A stretch of 64,000 nucleotides of DNA from Mycobacterium sp. 852014-50255_SCH5639931 (GTDB lineage Bacteria > Actinomycetota > Actinomycetes > Mycobacteriales > Mycobacteriaceae). Where the stretch lies: positions 1 to 64,000 of the forward strand of contig NZ_LZSV01000034.1 of NCBI RefSeq assembly GCF_001665605.1. The letters are read 5' to 3'. How positions within the stretch are numbered: the stretch's first letter is position 1; every line of letters starts with the position of its first letter. The notes under the pieces were generated by a model. That model searched no databases. It was given only the letters and a program-made list of their open reading frames with translations, and had not been told where the DNA came from. A program made the translations under genes and the position numbers. This document shows positions 32,977 through 40,097 of this stretch, in pieces.

Positions 32977-34092
32977 CTATACGGCGGTCGCCTCGATGAT
33001 GCTGAGCGGCGACACGGTATCGACGACGCGATTCAACCGGAAACCGGCGTGGTCGAACAGCCGGCGGTACTCGTCCGCGGTGCGTTCGCGTGCACCGGCG
33101 ACGACCAGCATCTCGATGTCCACCCACTTGCCGTGGAAGTCCCGGTCGTGGTCGGGAATGACGAACTCGCAGAGCAACAGTCGCGCGCCGGTGCGGGCCG
33201 CGGCGCGGACGTTCTTCAGGATGCGGGCGGCATCTTCCTGGGGCCAGTCGTGAATGACGTTCTTAAGCACATACGCGTCGCCGCCCTCCGGCGCGGAATC
33301 GAAGAACGAGCCCTCTTCGATCCGGACGCGGTCGTCGACCCCGTACTCGCGGAACAACTCCGAGGCGCCCGCCACGACTTCCGGAAGATCGAACAGCACG
33401 CCGCGCGCATTCGGAGCCGTTTGCAGGATCGCCGCCAACAGCCGACCATGTCCGCCACCGACATCGACGATCGTGCCGAACGCGCCGAAGTCGTAGGCCG
33501 CGGTCAAGGGCACGGTCGCGAACTCGGACACATTGGTCATCGCAGAGTTGAAAATCCCACCGAGCTCCGCTTCGTCGGCCAGGTACTCGAAGATCGGTTT
33601 GCCGCGAAGTGCTGGGACCACCGGATTCCCGGTCCGGATCGCGTCGGTGAGGTGGCTCCAATGCTCGCGATGCTGAGGTGACCCGACCCATCGCGCCATC
33701 CCGGCCATTGACACGGGCGCGTCGGTGCGCAGCGTTTCCGCGAGCGGGTTAAGTGCGTAACGCCCGTTGCTGCCCTGGCTGAAGATCCCGATGCCGATCA
33801 ACGCGCGCATGAGTCGACTCAGTGCGTCGGCGTCGGCACCGACCCGCTCTCCCAGTTGCTCGCCGGACAACGGGCCATCTGCCAGGGCATCCGCCACGCC
33901 AAGATCCGCCGCGGACGTGATCGCCTGAGCCACCCACGCGTTCAGGATCAGTTCCATCATCACCGCCGTAGGCGGCGCGGAGCGCTGGCGCAGCCGCGAC
34001 AGGTGGTGGCGGGCCCGTTCAACGGCTCGCGCGACCTTGACCGGCGGGACCTTCGACGTCAAGTGACTCCCCTTCTCGTTCATAGTCGCCAC
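32977..34092 (-). CDS. SAM-dependent O-methyltransferase (acetylserotonin/hydroxyneurosporene type)
   Basis: 371 residues from GTG 34092 (GAGAGG 7 bp upstream; ATG 34083 is the alternative). An N-terminal dimerisation/winged-helix domain (LILNAWVAQAITSAADLGVA) precedes the Methyltransf_2 catalytic domain with the SAM loop TIVDVGGGHGRLLAAIL, the acidic strand VLFDLPEVVAGA, and VLKNVIHDWPQEDAARILKN with the His-Asp that act as base in this family. It methylates a hydroxyl on an aromatic or polyketide-like small molecule. No biosynthetic cluster surrounds it. Confidence 0.9.
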   Translation of the reverse strand: MATMNEKGSHLTSKVPPVKVARAVERARHHLSRLRQRSAPPTAVMMELILNAWVAQAITSAADLGVADALADGPLSGEQLGERVGADADALSRLMRALIGIGIFSQGSNGRYALNPLAETLRTDAPVSMAGMARWVGSPQHREHWSHLTDAIRTGNPVVPALRGKPIFEYLADEAELGGIFNSAMTNVSEFATVPLTAAYDFGAFGTIVDVGGGHGRLLAAILQTAPNARGVLFDLPEVVAGASELFREYGVDDRVRIEEGSFFDSAPEGGDAYVLKNVIHDWPQEDAARILKNVRAAARTGARLLLCEFVIPDHDRDFHGKWVDIEMLVVAGARERTADEYRRLFDHAGFRLNRVVDTVSPLSIIEATAV

Positions 34093-34344
34093 AATCAACC
34101 CTCTCCGCGGGCTCAGTTCCCTCAGGCGCTCAGGCAGGAATGACAGAGCCGTTGTTGCTGCGGCACATCAGCGCACACACTAATGCGCCAACGAAACCCG
34201 TTCGTCTGAGTGCTCCTGCTGCGCGACCGATCAATTCGTCCGCATAGGAACTATGCCCGCGGAGCGTGGATATTTCAATAGTAGTTGAAATAAACGCCCG
34301 CTCCCTCTAGAGTTCTGGCCAGGGGCCTGATGAACGGAGTCGCC

Positions 34345-34464
34345 ATGTCACGTCTAGTCACCAAGGTCGTCGTTGCGGCGATCCTCGCATTTACCGCCGT
34401 AACAGCGACGGGATGCGTTCCGGCCGCCACTGTAGGGCCTCCCCTCGGGGTCGCGGCGGGTTAA
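34345..34464 (+). CDS. Very small lipoprotein, 39 residues
   Basis: ATG 34345 with GGAG 6 bp upstream. It encodes a complete lipoprotein signal peptide: MSRLVTKVV, a hydrophobic stretch (VAAILAFTAVTAT), and the lipobox TATGC with Cys24. Only 15 residues follow the Cys (VPAATVGPPLGVAAG), so the mature lipopeptide would be tiny. An in-frame ATG at 34330 is less likely. The region upstream is AT-richer (about 34255-34320), as expected of a promoter. It may be a genuine small lipoprotein or the 5' remnant of a longer one. Confidence 0.55.
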   Translation: MSRLVTKVVVAAILAFTAVTATGCVPAATVGPPLGVAAG

Positions 34465-34527
34465 AGCTCTTGTGGTGTAACAACTTCGACGGTCAGGGCG
34501 GGTGGCGCGCGCACGTTCGGTTCTCCC

Positions 34528-34911
34528 TTAAGGCACGAGCAGCAGCGCGGTCGTGATGAGCATGACGGCGGCGGTGACGCCGTGAACTCCCCACGCGATC
34601 GACTTCGAGCCGCCGTTGCGGAGCACGATGGTCGCGTCGACGAGCGGAATGATGGTGGCGGCCAACATCACCCAGCCGATCAGGTGGGTCGCGCCCGCGA
34701 CCATCAGGATGATGACGAACACCCCCGTGGCGATGTCGCGGATGCCCTTGACGCTTAGGTACGCACCCGCACCCGGTCGGTCCAGATCGGCGAGCACGCC
34801 GTAGCCGGCGGCCGCGACGCGCGGCGAGACGAGGAAGCGCGCACCGATGAAGATGATGCCCGCGGCTAGGAGTCCGGCCAGCGTGTAGCCGATTGTGGTG
34901 GTCATGGCCAT
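34528..34911 (-). CDS. DUF4267 family membrane protein
   Basis: 127 residues (ATG 34911, or 34905 two codons later). Four hydrophobic helices are visible; the family pattern includes LVSPRVAAAGYGVLADLDRP and AYLSVKGIRDIATGVFVIIL, where GIRDIATG is the most conserved piece. Function unknown. It is the last gene of a three-gene operon (DUF1772, NIPSNAP, DUF4267) with 21 bp to the gene before it. Confidence 0.87.
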   Translation of the reverse strand: MAMTTTIGYTLAGLLAAGIIFIGARFLVSPRVAAAGYGVLADLDRPGAGAYLSVKGIRDIATGVFVIILMVAGATHLIGWVMLAATIIPLVDATIVLRNGGSKSIAWGVHGVTAAVMLITTALLLVP

Positions 34912-34932
34912 GTCGAGCGCTCCTGGGATTCG

Positions 34933-35250
34933 CTAGTGAATCGGTGAAAACGGCGTTGGGTCAAGCTGTGTCATCTGAACGTCGACGATGTCCTCGACGT
35001 CGAAGCCGGCCATGTCGGCGGCGAATTCGGGGCTGGTCATGACATCCCGGGTGAGTTGTTCAGGGTCGGCGCCCGGCGGGTAGCGGATCAGCGCGACGAG
35101 TCGATTCGCGCCGCCGCTGCGCTCGGTCCACACGCCGTGGGTCGTGACCCCGAATGCCTTGAAGGTCGTCAGGTGGCGAGCCCAGTGAAGCGTCACGTAC
35201 TGCTGCAGAGCTTGAGGTGATCTCAGCGTGTAGATCCTGAGCTGAAACAT
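34933..35250 (-). CDS. NIPSNAP family protein
   Basis: 105 residues, a ferredoxin-like alpha/beta barrel of the dimeric type. The start MFQLRIYTLRSPQALQQYV and the middle HLTTFKAFGVTTHGVW match NIPSNAP proteins, as does LVALIRYPPGADPEQL. Bacterial members are often found beside small oxidoreductases and DUF1772/DUF4267 membrane proteins; the reaction is unknown. It lies 45 bp after the DUF1772 gene and 21 bp before DUF4267. Confidence 0.88.
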   Translation of the reverse strand: MFQLRIYTLRSPQALQQYVTLHWARHLTTFKAFGVTTHGVWTERSGGANRLVALIRYPPGADPEQLTRDVMTSPEFAADMAGFDVEDIVDVQMTQLDPTPFSPIH

Positions 35251-35295
35251 CGAGCCCGCTCTCCTTCAGTTGAAGTCGACTGGCTTGGTGGCGCG

Positions 35296-35772
35296 TCAGA
35301 TCATCAGCACCACGCATAAGGTGGCCACGGCCAGACCCTGCAGCGTCGCGCGGGCGCCGATGATCGAGTCCCACTTCTCTTGCAGCGCACGCCCTTCCGA
35401 TAGCCGCCGGCTAGCGCCCGCAGCCGCTGTCAGTCGCCGATTGATTGGTGCGCTCACCTTCGTGTACAGCGCAAGCCAGACCAACAGCAGAACCAGCGCG
35501 ACGCCCGCCGCGATCGCCTGTGCCCAATGCGCTGCCACCGTGGCCAGCACCGCGCTCGTCGCGGTGGCAACAACCCCGAGTGCCCCGGGCACAGGCATGC
35601 GCCGGTCTCCGTATTGGTGCACGCGTCCCATGACCACGACCACGGCATCGTCGTCGACCAACGCCAAGGCCGGTCGCAACACGATCGCGCAGAACACGTC
35701 GGTCCCGTAGACCACTGCGGTACCCAGTACCGCGACGAGTGCAACGGCACGGGTGATGACGTCCAAAACCAT
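35296..35772 (-). CDS. DUF1772 (anthrone oxygenase-like) membrane protein
   Basis: 158 residues with four hydrophobic helices. The pattern fits DUF1772: an N-terminal helix with VVYGTDVFCAIVLRPALALV, GRVHQYGDRRMPVPGALGV, and a conserved end with SAPINRRLTAAAG and EKWDSIIGARATLQGLA. Fungal relatives act as anthrone oxygenases in polyketide pathways, but that function is not shown for bacterial ones. It is the first gene of the operon. GGAG lies 8 bp before ATG 35772, and the promoter/operator at 35795-35867 is directly upstream. Confidence 0.88.
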   Translation of the reverse strand: MVLDVITRAVALVAVLGTAVVYGTDVFCAIVLRPALALVDDDAVVVVMGRVHQYGDRRMPVPGALGVVATATSAVLATVAAHWAQAIAAGVALVLLLVWLALYTKVSAPINRRLTAAAGASRRLSEGRALQEKWDSIIGARATLQGLAVATLCVVLMI

Positions 35773-35794
35773 GTCGTAACTCCAATCACGTCCT

Positions 35795-35867
35795 AACTGC
35801 TAGCAACGCTAACCCCGGAGCGCACTGGTGTCAATAGCGTTGCTAGCAGTTCTATCGGCGCTACAAT
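35795..35867. promoter_or_regulatory. Bidirectional promoter with 17-bp inverted operator repeat
   Basis: Perfect 17-bp arms, AACTGCTAGCAACGCTA at 35795-35811 and its complement at 35835-35851, flank a 23-bp spacer. Each arm contains a smaller dyad TAGC-N3-GCTA. Leftward promoter: TTGACA (35834-35829), 17-bp spacing, TAGCGT (35811-35806). Rightward promoter: TTGCTA (35840-35845), 16-bp spacing, TACAAT (35862-35867), predicting a start at about 35874, exactly on the GTG of the truncated TetR gene. The layout is that of a divergent TetR repressor/target pair. Confidence 0.75.
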
Positions 35868-35873
35868 TCCGCA

Positions 35874-35924
35874 GTGGACGATCGTCGTGAGCGTGAGCGG
35901 CGGATGATCGTCACCACGGGATCG
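35874..35924 (+). pseudogene. 5' remnant of a divergent TetR regulator gene
   Basis: The GTG at 35874 begins VDDRRERERRMIVTTGS, the sort of charged start that leads into the first helix of TetR proteins. Coding similarity then ends at a 15-bp direct repeat of the end of the neighbouring SDR gene (35910-35924 and 35939-35953). The rightward promoter predicts a leaderless transcript starting on this GTG, as is common for mycobacterial TetR genes. The identification rests on the start sequence, the operator layout and the junction; about 17 codons cannot prove the family. Confidence 0.5.
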
Positions 35925-35953
35925 GCGGCCGCATGTGGGTCACCACGGGATCG
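35910..35953. repeat. 15-bp direct repeat at the TetR/SDR junction
   Basis: GTCACCACGGGATCG occurs at 35910-35924 and 35939-35953, separated by 14 bp. The second copy contains the stop and last codons of the SDR gene. Such short repeats are typical footprints of a deletion or insertion by slippage or end joining. Confidence 0.75.
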
Positions 35954-36641
35954 CACCGTCGCGGTTGACGAAGCTGCCGGTCGGACCGTCGGCCCCGATT
36001 TGCGCCATGCGGACGATCGCCTCGGCGCCCTCGGCCACCGTCTGCGTACCGGTATTGCCGTTCAGGTCGGTCTTCGTGAACCCGGGATCGACGGCGTTGA
36101 TCCGGATGTGCGGGAACGCCTTGGCGTACTGCACCGTGACCATGTTCAACGCCGCTTTCGACGCCGGATAGGCCACCCCGGAATACACGTCCGCCGGGGC
36201 GGGCGCAAACAGGGTCAGTGACCCCAGCCCGCTGCTGACGTTGACCACCACCGGTGCGGCGGACCTATCCAGCAGCGGCAAAAATGCGTGCAGTACGCGG
36301 ACTGTCCCGAAGACATTGGTTTCGAAGGTCTTTCGCATCACCTCGGCGGTGACATCGGCGGGCCCGATCACGGCATTGCCGTCGGCTCGTTCTTCGATCG
36401 CGGCGTTGTTGATGAGAACGTCGAGACCGCCGTCGACCTCGACGGTCCGGACCGCGGCCCGCACCGATGCGTCATCGGTGATGTCGAGTTGGATGGCTTG
36501 CGCGCCCACGGCCTCGGCGGCTCGGCGGCCCAGCTCGGGGTTGCGGCTACCGAGGTACACGGTGTGTCCCGCCGCCGCCAGCTGTCGAGCGGTCTCCAGG
36601 CCGATGCCCTTATTGGCCCCTGTGATGAGTGTCGTCGTCAT
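35940..36641 (-). CDS. Short-chain dehydrogenase/reductase
   Basis: 233 residues. Classical SDR motifs: TGANKGIGLETARQLAAAGH at the start, DVLINNAAIEE, VVNVSSGLGSLT with the catalytic Ser, and YPASKAALNMVTVQYA with Tyr and Lys. The sequence fits carbonyl-reductase-like SDRs that prefer NADP(H). The last codons (GDGAIPW) are complete, so the rearrangement next to it has not truncated it. It is divergent from the XRE regulator gene (101 bp between starts), which may control it. Confidence 0.91.
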   Translation of the reverse strand: MTTTLITGANKGIGLETARQLAAAGHTVYLGSRNPELGRRAAEAVGAQAIQLDITDDASVRAAVRTVEVDGGLDVLINNAAIEERADGNAVIGPADVTAEVMRKTFETNVFGTVRVLHAFLPLLDRSAAPVVVNVSSGLGSLTLFAPAPADVYSGVAYPASKAALNMVTVQYAKAFPHIRINAVDPGFTKTDLNGNTGTQTVAEGAEAIVRMAQIGADGPTGSFVNRDGAIPW

Positions 36642-36742
36642 GCCTCCACGGTGCGCCCGGGTTCTACCCCCAGCCAGGAGTCCCGTCTTCCTAGGACTGT
36701 CGATACCAGGACGGCCAATCCGAAAAGGCGCACAGTGGAGGC

Positions 36743-37576
36743 ATGGCGACTACGGAATTCGGGCTGGCGTTGCGACGCTGGCGCGACCAGGTGACCCCGG
36801 AAGCCGCCGGACTGCCCGTCGGAGGCCGTCGGCGGGCTACGGGCCTGCGCCGCGAAGAAGTCGCGCAGCTGGCCGGGATCTCGGTCGACTACATCACCCG
36901 GCTGGAGCAGGGCCGGGCGGTCAATCCATCCGAACAGGTCATCGAGGCCCTCGCCCGCGCGTTGCGGCTGTCCTGCGCCGAACGCGCCCGGTTGTTCAAT
37001 CTGGCCGGCCGGGTGCCGCCGGGCCAGGGCACGGTGCCGGCCTACATCCCGCCGGGCGTGCAGCGGATGCTCGATCGGCTACGCGAGACGCCGGTGGCCG
37101 TCTTCGACGCGGCGATGACGCAGCTGATGGCCAGCCCGCTCTACGTTGCGCTGATGGGCGAGCACATCGGCAACGAGAGAAACGCCTTGTGGCGCAACTT
37201 CCTCGGCTCGCCTGGTCGAGTACGGCACACGCCGGAGTCTCTGCTCGACCTGCAGACCGCACAGGTCGCGGCGGTGCGGGCGACGGCGCAGCGCTACCCC
37301 GCCGACCAGACCGTTCGACGGTTGATCCACGAAGTACGCGCCGGGAGCGACCTGTTCGCCGCGCTGTGGGATTCGGGCGCCGTCGCAGACCACCAGCTGG
37401 CGTCGCGCAAGATCATCGACCACCCGGAGGTCGGCGCCATCACCCTCGACTGCGACGTGCTGACCGTTCCCGGCGCCGACCTGACGATCATGCTCTACAC
37501 CGCCGAGCCTGGGTCCGAGGATGCCGAACGGCTGGCGCTGCTGGGGGTCATCGGCACCCAGCCGCTCGTCGGCTAG
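36743..37576 (+). CDS. XRE-type regulator with MmyB-like ligand domain
   Basis: 277 residues. The helix-turn-helix (about residues 30-75) reads RREEVAQLAGISVDYITRLE followed by QGRAVNPSEQVIEALARALR. The rest is the MmyB-like (PF17765) PAS-related ligand domain with TPVAVFDAAMTQLMASPLYV, NALWRNFLGSPGRVR and VGAITLDCDVLTVPGADLTI. Regulators of this type, common in actinobacteria, usually control an adjacent divergent SDR or oxidoreductase, and here an SDR gene lies 101 bp away in the opposite direction. The domain is suggested to bind fatty acids or other small molecules. Confidence 0.92.
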   Translation: MATTEFGLALRRWRDQVTPEAAGLPVGGRRRATGLRREEVAQLAGISVDYITRLEQGRAVNPSEQVIEALARALRLSCAERARLFNLAGRVPPGQGTVPAYIPPGVQRMLDRLRETPVAVFDAAMTQLMASPLYVALMGEHIGNERNALWRNFLGSPGRVRHTPESLLDLQTAQVAAVRATAQRYPADQTVRRLIHEVRAGSDLFAALWDSGAVADHQLASRKIIDHPEVGAITLDCDVLTVPGADLTIMLYTAEPGSEDAERLALLGVIGTQPLVG

Positions 37577-37872
37577 TTCGTCGCCGCGCGCCTGCGGGGA
37601 GGCCAGGACGTCGGTCGGCATCGCCTTCTTGATTTCGCAAGGTAGGGCGTCAAATACTCGCCTGATGACAGCGGAAGTAAGTGCCGTGGACACGACCCAG
37701 ACCCTCTTGAAAGTCGTTGCTGCCGCGGTGTTGTCGGTCCAGGTTGTGACCCGGTCAACGGATAGAGGAAATGTGGCCGAGGTCTGGCGTCGTGTGCGAG
37801 CACGGAGCTACAGTGGGGCTGTTGGTCGCACTAGGCGCGCGAATCCAATTTCGGCATGGGCGGTGAGAGACA
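37577..37872. other. Spacer before the histidine-rich gene
   Basis: 296 bp with no gene I would support. Frames on both strands are short and composition is mixed. It should contain the promoter of the histidine-rich protein; no Zur- or ArsR-type palindrome is obvious. Confidence 0.4.
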
Positions 37873-38172
37873 ATGACCGGCACTCTGCACAACGAGCATC
37901 TCCAGCACGAGCACGTGCATGGCGCGGGTTGCGGTCACGTCGCGATCCCGCATGCGGATCACGTCGACTACGTGCACGACGGTCATGTTCATCGGCAGCA
38001 CGAGAACCACTACGACGAATGTGAGTCCGCCGCCCACGAGGTGCACGAGCCGCACGACCATCGGCACGGCGAAGGGTGTGGCCACGTCGCGATCCCGCAC
38101 GGGGATCACGTCGACTACGTACATGACGGCTGTCGGCACGCCGCTCACGGCGAACATTACGACGAGCACTGA
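37873..38172 (+). CDS. Histidine-rich tandem-repeat protein, probable metal binder
   Basis: 99 residues, 26 of them His, plus four Cys (20, 50, 69, 87). It consists of two near-identical repeats of 34 residues (16-49 and 65-98), each running HGxGCGHVAIPHxDHVDYVHDG and ending HYDE. There is no signal peptide or membrane segment, so it is cytoplasmic. The spacing of His, Cys and Asp suggests binding of Zn, Ni, Co or Cu, as a store or chaperone. A GAGAG sequence precedes ATG 37873. No transporter or metal regulator gene lies next to it. The metal-binding role is inferred from composition only. Confidence 0.82.
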   Translation: MTGTLHNEHLQHEHVHGAGCGHVAIPHADHVDYVHDGHVHRQHENHYDECESAAHEVHEPHDHRHGEGCGHVAIPHGDHVDYVHDGCRHAAHGEHYDEH

Positions 38173-38192
38173 CGCCCGAGCGTTAAGGAACC

Positions 38193-38480
38193 TCAGTCCT
38201 CGCTGTCGTGCACTGCTTGGCCGCCCTCCGGGGCCCAGGTGCCTGGAATCATCGGCATGCTGGGCCCGCCGCCGAATTCATCACCGGCCAGATCGGCCGG
38301 GCCCGTCGCGGCATCGGTTTCCTTGCGTGCTGCGCCGCTGTACCCCAGATTCCCGGCACCGCGTTCTGACGCCATTGTTGCCGGTTCGTCCCGGTCCGGA
38401 TCGACGTCGACGTTCATGTCCATGAACTCGTCGCCGTGGCCGCGCTGCCGCGCCCGCTGGCGCAAGGACTTGTCACCCAT
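38193..38480 (-). CDS. Stand-alone PPW (PPE C-terminal) module
   Basis: 95 residues. The protein matches the C-terminal end of PPE-PPW proteins without any PPE domain: RQRGHGDEFMDMNVDVDPD, MASERGAGNLGYSGAARKET, then LAGDEFGGGPSMPMIPGTW. The Gly-Tyr-Ser-Gly block (46-50) and PxxPxxW (76-82) correspond to GFAGS and PMLPSGW of the PPE protein at 22305-23921. The 230 bp upstream contain no PPE-like coding in any frame. It is either a remnant whose 5' part was lost or a real small protein; ATG 38480 has no strong ribosome-binding sequence. It is convergent to the His-rich gene. Confidence 0.7.
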   Translation of the reverse strand: MGDKSLRQRARQRGHGDEFMDMNVDVDPDRDEPATMASERGAGNLGYSGAARKETDAATGPADLAGDEFGGGPSMPMIPGTWAPEGGQAVHDSED

Positions 38481-38713
38481 ACCCGTTCCGGCCGACTACG
38501 TCCCGGTTACGACTCGGACCGTCTCCGATTTGCCCATCGATGAGCTCACCAGCAGACGTGAAACGAAGCGGTAGGCCAAACACGACTCGCTCTACCCTCC
38601 GTATAACTCCTCCGTCGACAGATACCGCGGACGGGATCAAAGCGGAGCTTAATGCAGGTGCGAAAGGGGCCGTGCCCAAACGTATTTAGGCGAGAGAATC
38701 AGCGTGCGAGCGG

Positions 38714-39526
38714 CTAAGTCCCAGATTCCGACAACAGAGTCACCTCCGCGTGAATCGTGCGGCCGAACTTGCGCCGCATGAGCCGGTGTGCGGACGGCAC
38801 CAGCACGCCATGCAGAACAGGATATTTCTGCCGCAGCAGACGTGCCGCCTTCTGATATTCAGCCCCCTCTAGCAGACGCACGCGGCCAGGCAGCGCGGTT
38901 CCCGTCGGCTTCCCCGATGCCGTCGCCGGGCCGAATTCAACGCTCGGGTTACGGCGAATCCGGCGCACTTTGACCGCCCGTTCGAAACTTCGAAAGTAGG
39001 CGCGATCTCCTTCCACCACAATGCTGACCGGGCTCGAGCCCGGAGTGCCGTCCTTGCGAAAGGTGGTGAGCGCGATGGTCTTCTGGCGCACGAAGGGCAC
39101 CAACGTCGGGTTGGCTGCCGTGCCAACGGAGCCCAGAACGTAGCCGAGTTGACGCAACCGCAGCCCGAATGCCAGGGCCAGGGCAACTGACACCACTCCG
39201 AGAACCCACGCTTGCGCGGCCGAACCGCCCACGTCGAGGTCCACGACGTGGTTCACCGTGTGCACGGTGTTCGCCGCGATGAATCCCGCGAGCGCCGTTG
39301 CCAACGCGTCCGCCCAGATCAGCGCGAGGAGCAGGGTGACGCCCAGGCCCAGCTGGAACGCGCCCACGTCATGCAGGAAGTGCCGATGTGCATCGAATCC
39401 GACGGCATCGGCGAACGAATTCGGATCGACTAGGCACCAGATCCCGATCCCAGCGGTGGTCGCCCCCACGGCCGCTGTAACCGCGACCAGGTAGATCTGC
39501 GCGACCGTACTCAAGCGATTCATCAT
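38714..39526 (-). CDS. Membrane domain fused to a PPOX-class (F420/flavin) oxidoreductase domain
   Basis: 270 residues (ATG 39526 or 39523). The N-terminal half (about 8-130) has four hydrophobic helices and looks like a small DoxX/DUF4345-like membrane domain (SFADAVGFDAHRHFLHDVGA). The C-terminal half (about 138-268) is a PPOX-class split barrel: LVPFVRQKTIALTTFRKDGT, SPVSIVVEGDRAYFRSFERA and VRRIRRNPSVEFGPA, typical of F420-dependent enzymes (Rv1155-like). The linker is short. Such enzymes reduce small molecules with F420H2 or bind heme or flavin; fusion to a membrane domain would tether it to the inner face. Confidence 0.85.
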   Translation of the reverse strand: MMNRLSTVAQIYLVAVTAAVGATTAGIGIWCLVDPNSFADAVGFDAHRHFLHDVGAFQLGLGVTLLLALIWADALATALAGFIAANTVHTVNHVVDLDVGGSAAQAWVLGVVSVALALAFGLRLRQLGYVLGSVGTAANPTLVPFVRQKTIALTTFRKDGTPGSSPVSIVVEGDRAYFRSFERAVKVRRIRRNPSVEFGPATASGKPTGTALPGRVRLLEGAEYQKAARLLRQKYPVLHGVLVPSAHRLMRRKFGRTIHAEVTLLSESGT

Positions 39527-39648
39527 GCCGCCCTTCCGACGATGCTTCCTTACTGCTCCTACTCGCTAGACGGAATTGGGCATCAGTATGTGACGAGGCG
39601 GGCGATGGCGCCGACGGGTGCCCAGGCTTGCGCCGCGTCGCGCGGCAC

Positions 39649-39879
39649 TCAACGGTTCACGCGGAAACGTTTGAGCCGTGTTGTGGTTCCGGATATCAAT
39701 TCGACCTGGCTCCTTGGCAATCGCAGGTGGGCTGCCAGTAGCCGGGTCACGGCGTCGTTGGCCTTGCCGTCAACCGCAGGTTCCCGAACGTAGACGGTCA
39801 GCTCACCGTCAGGACCGACCTCAACGAGGGGCCCCTTGCGACTGCCGGGCTTGACCCTGACGAAGACGGAGTCGCTCAT
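39649..39879 (-). CDS. DUF167 (YggU) family protein
   Basis: 76 residues from ATG 39879. The YggU/DUF167 fold signature is clear: VFVRVKPGSRKGPLVEVGPD, LTVYVREPAVDGKANDAVTR with the conserved G-K-A-N, and the end LRLPRSQVELISGTTTRLKR. The function is unknown. The longer open frame upstream is arginine-rich and unlikely to be translated. Confidence 0.92.
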   Translation of the reverse strand: MSDSVFVRVKPGSRKGPLVEVGPDGELTVYVREPAVDGKANDAVTRLLAAHLRLPRSQVELISGTTTRLKRFRVNR

Positions 39880-40097
39880 GCCGCGTAAGGCTACCGGCCG
39901 GGCACACGCTCCCCTGCCGGTTCCTGGTGGCGCCCTGCCATAGCTGACGTAGGAAGAGGCCGCGCTCTGGTTTGCGCCGCTCGACTGGTTGCGCCTCCGG
40001 ACGATGGCTTGCCCACCATGCGGACGCTCCGATGAATTCCGGACACTTCGGCAGTCAGACCTTTCGGGACGAAGAAATCGAAGCAAAGGTGGATCCC

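Noticed and set aside
37577..37693. Short minus-strand stretch resembling the end of a DUF2267-like protein
   Set aside because: Similarity is vague and limited to a few residues next to the XRE gene end; two frames look equally plausible.
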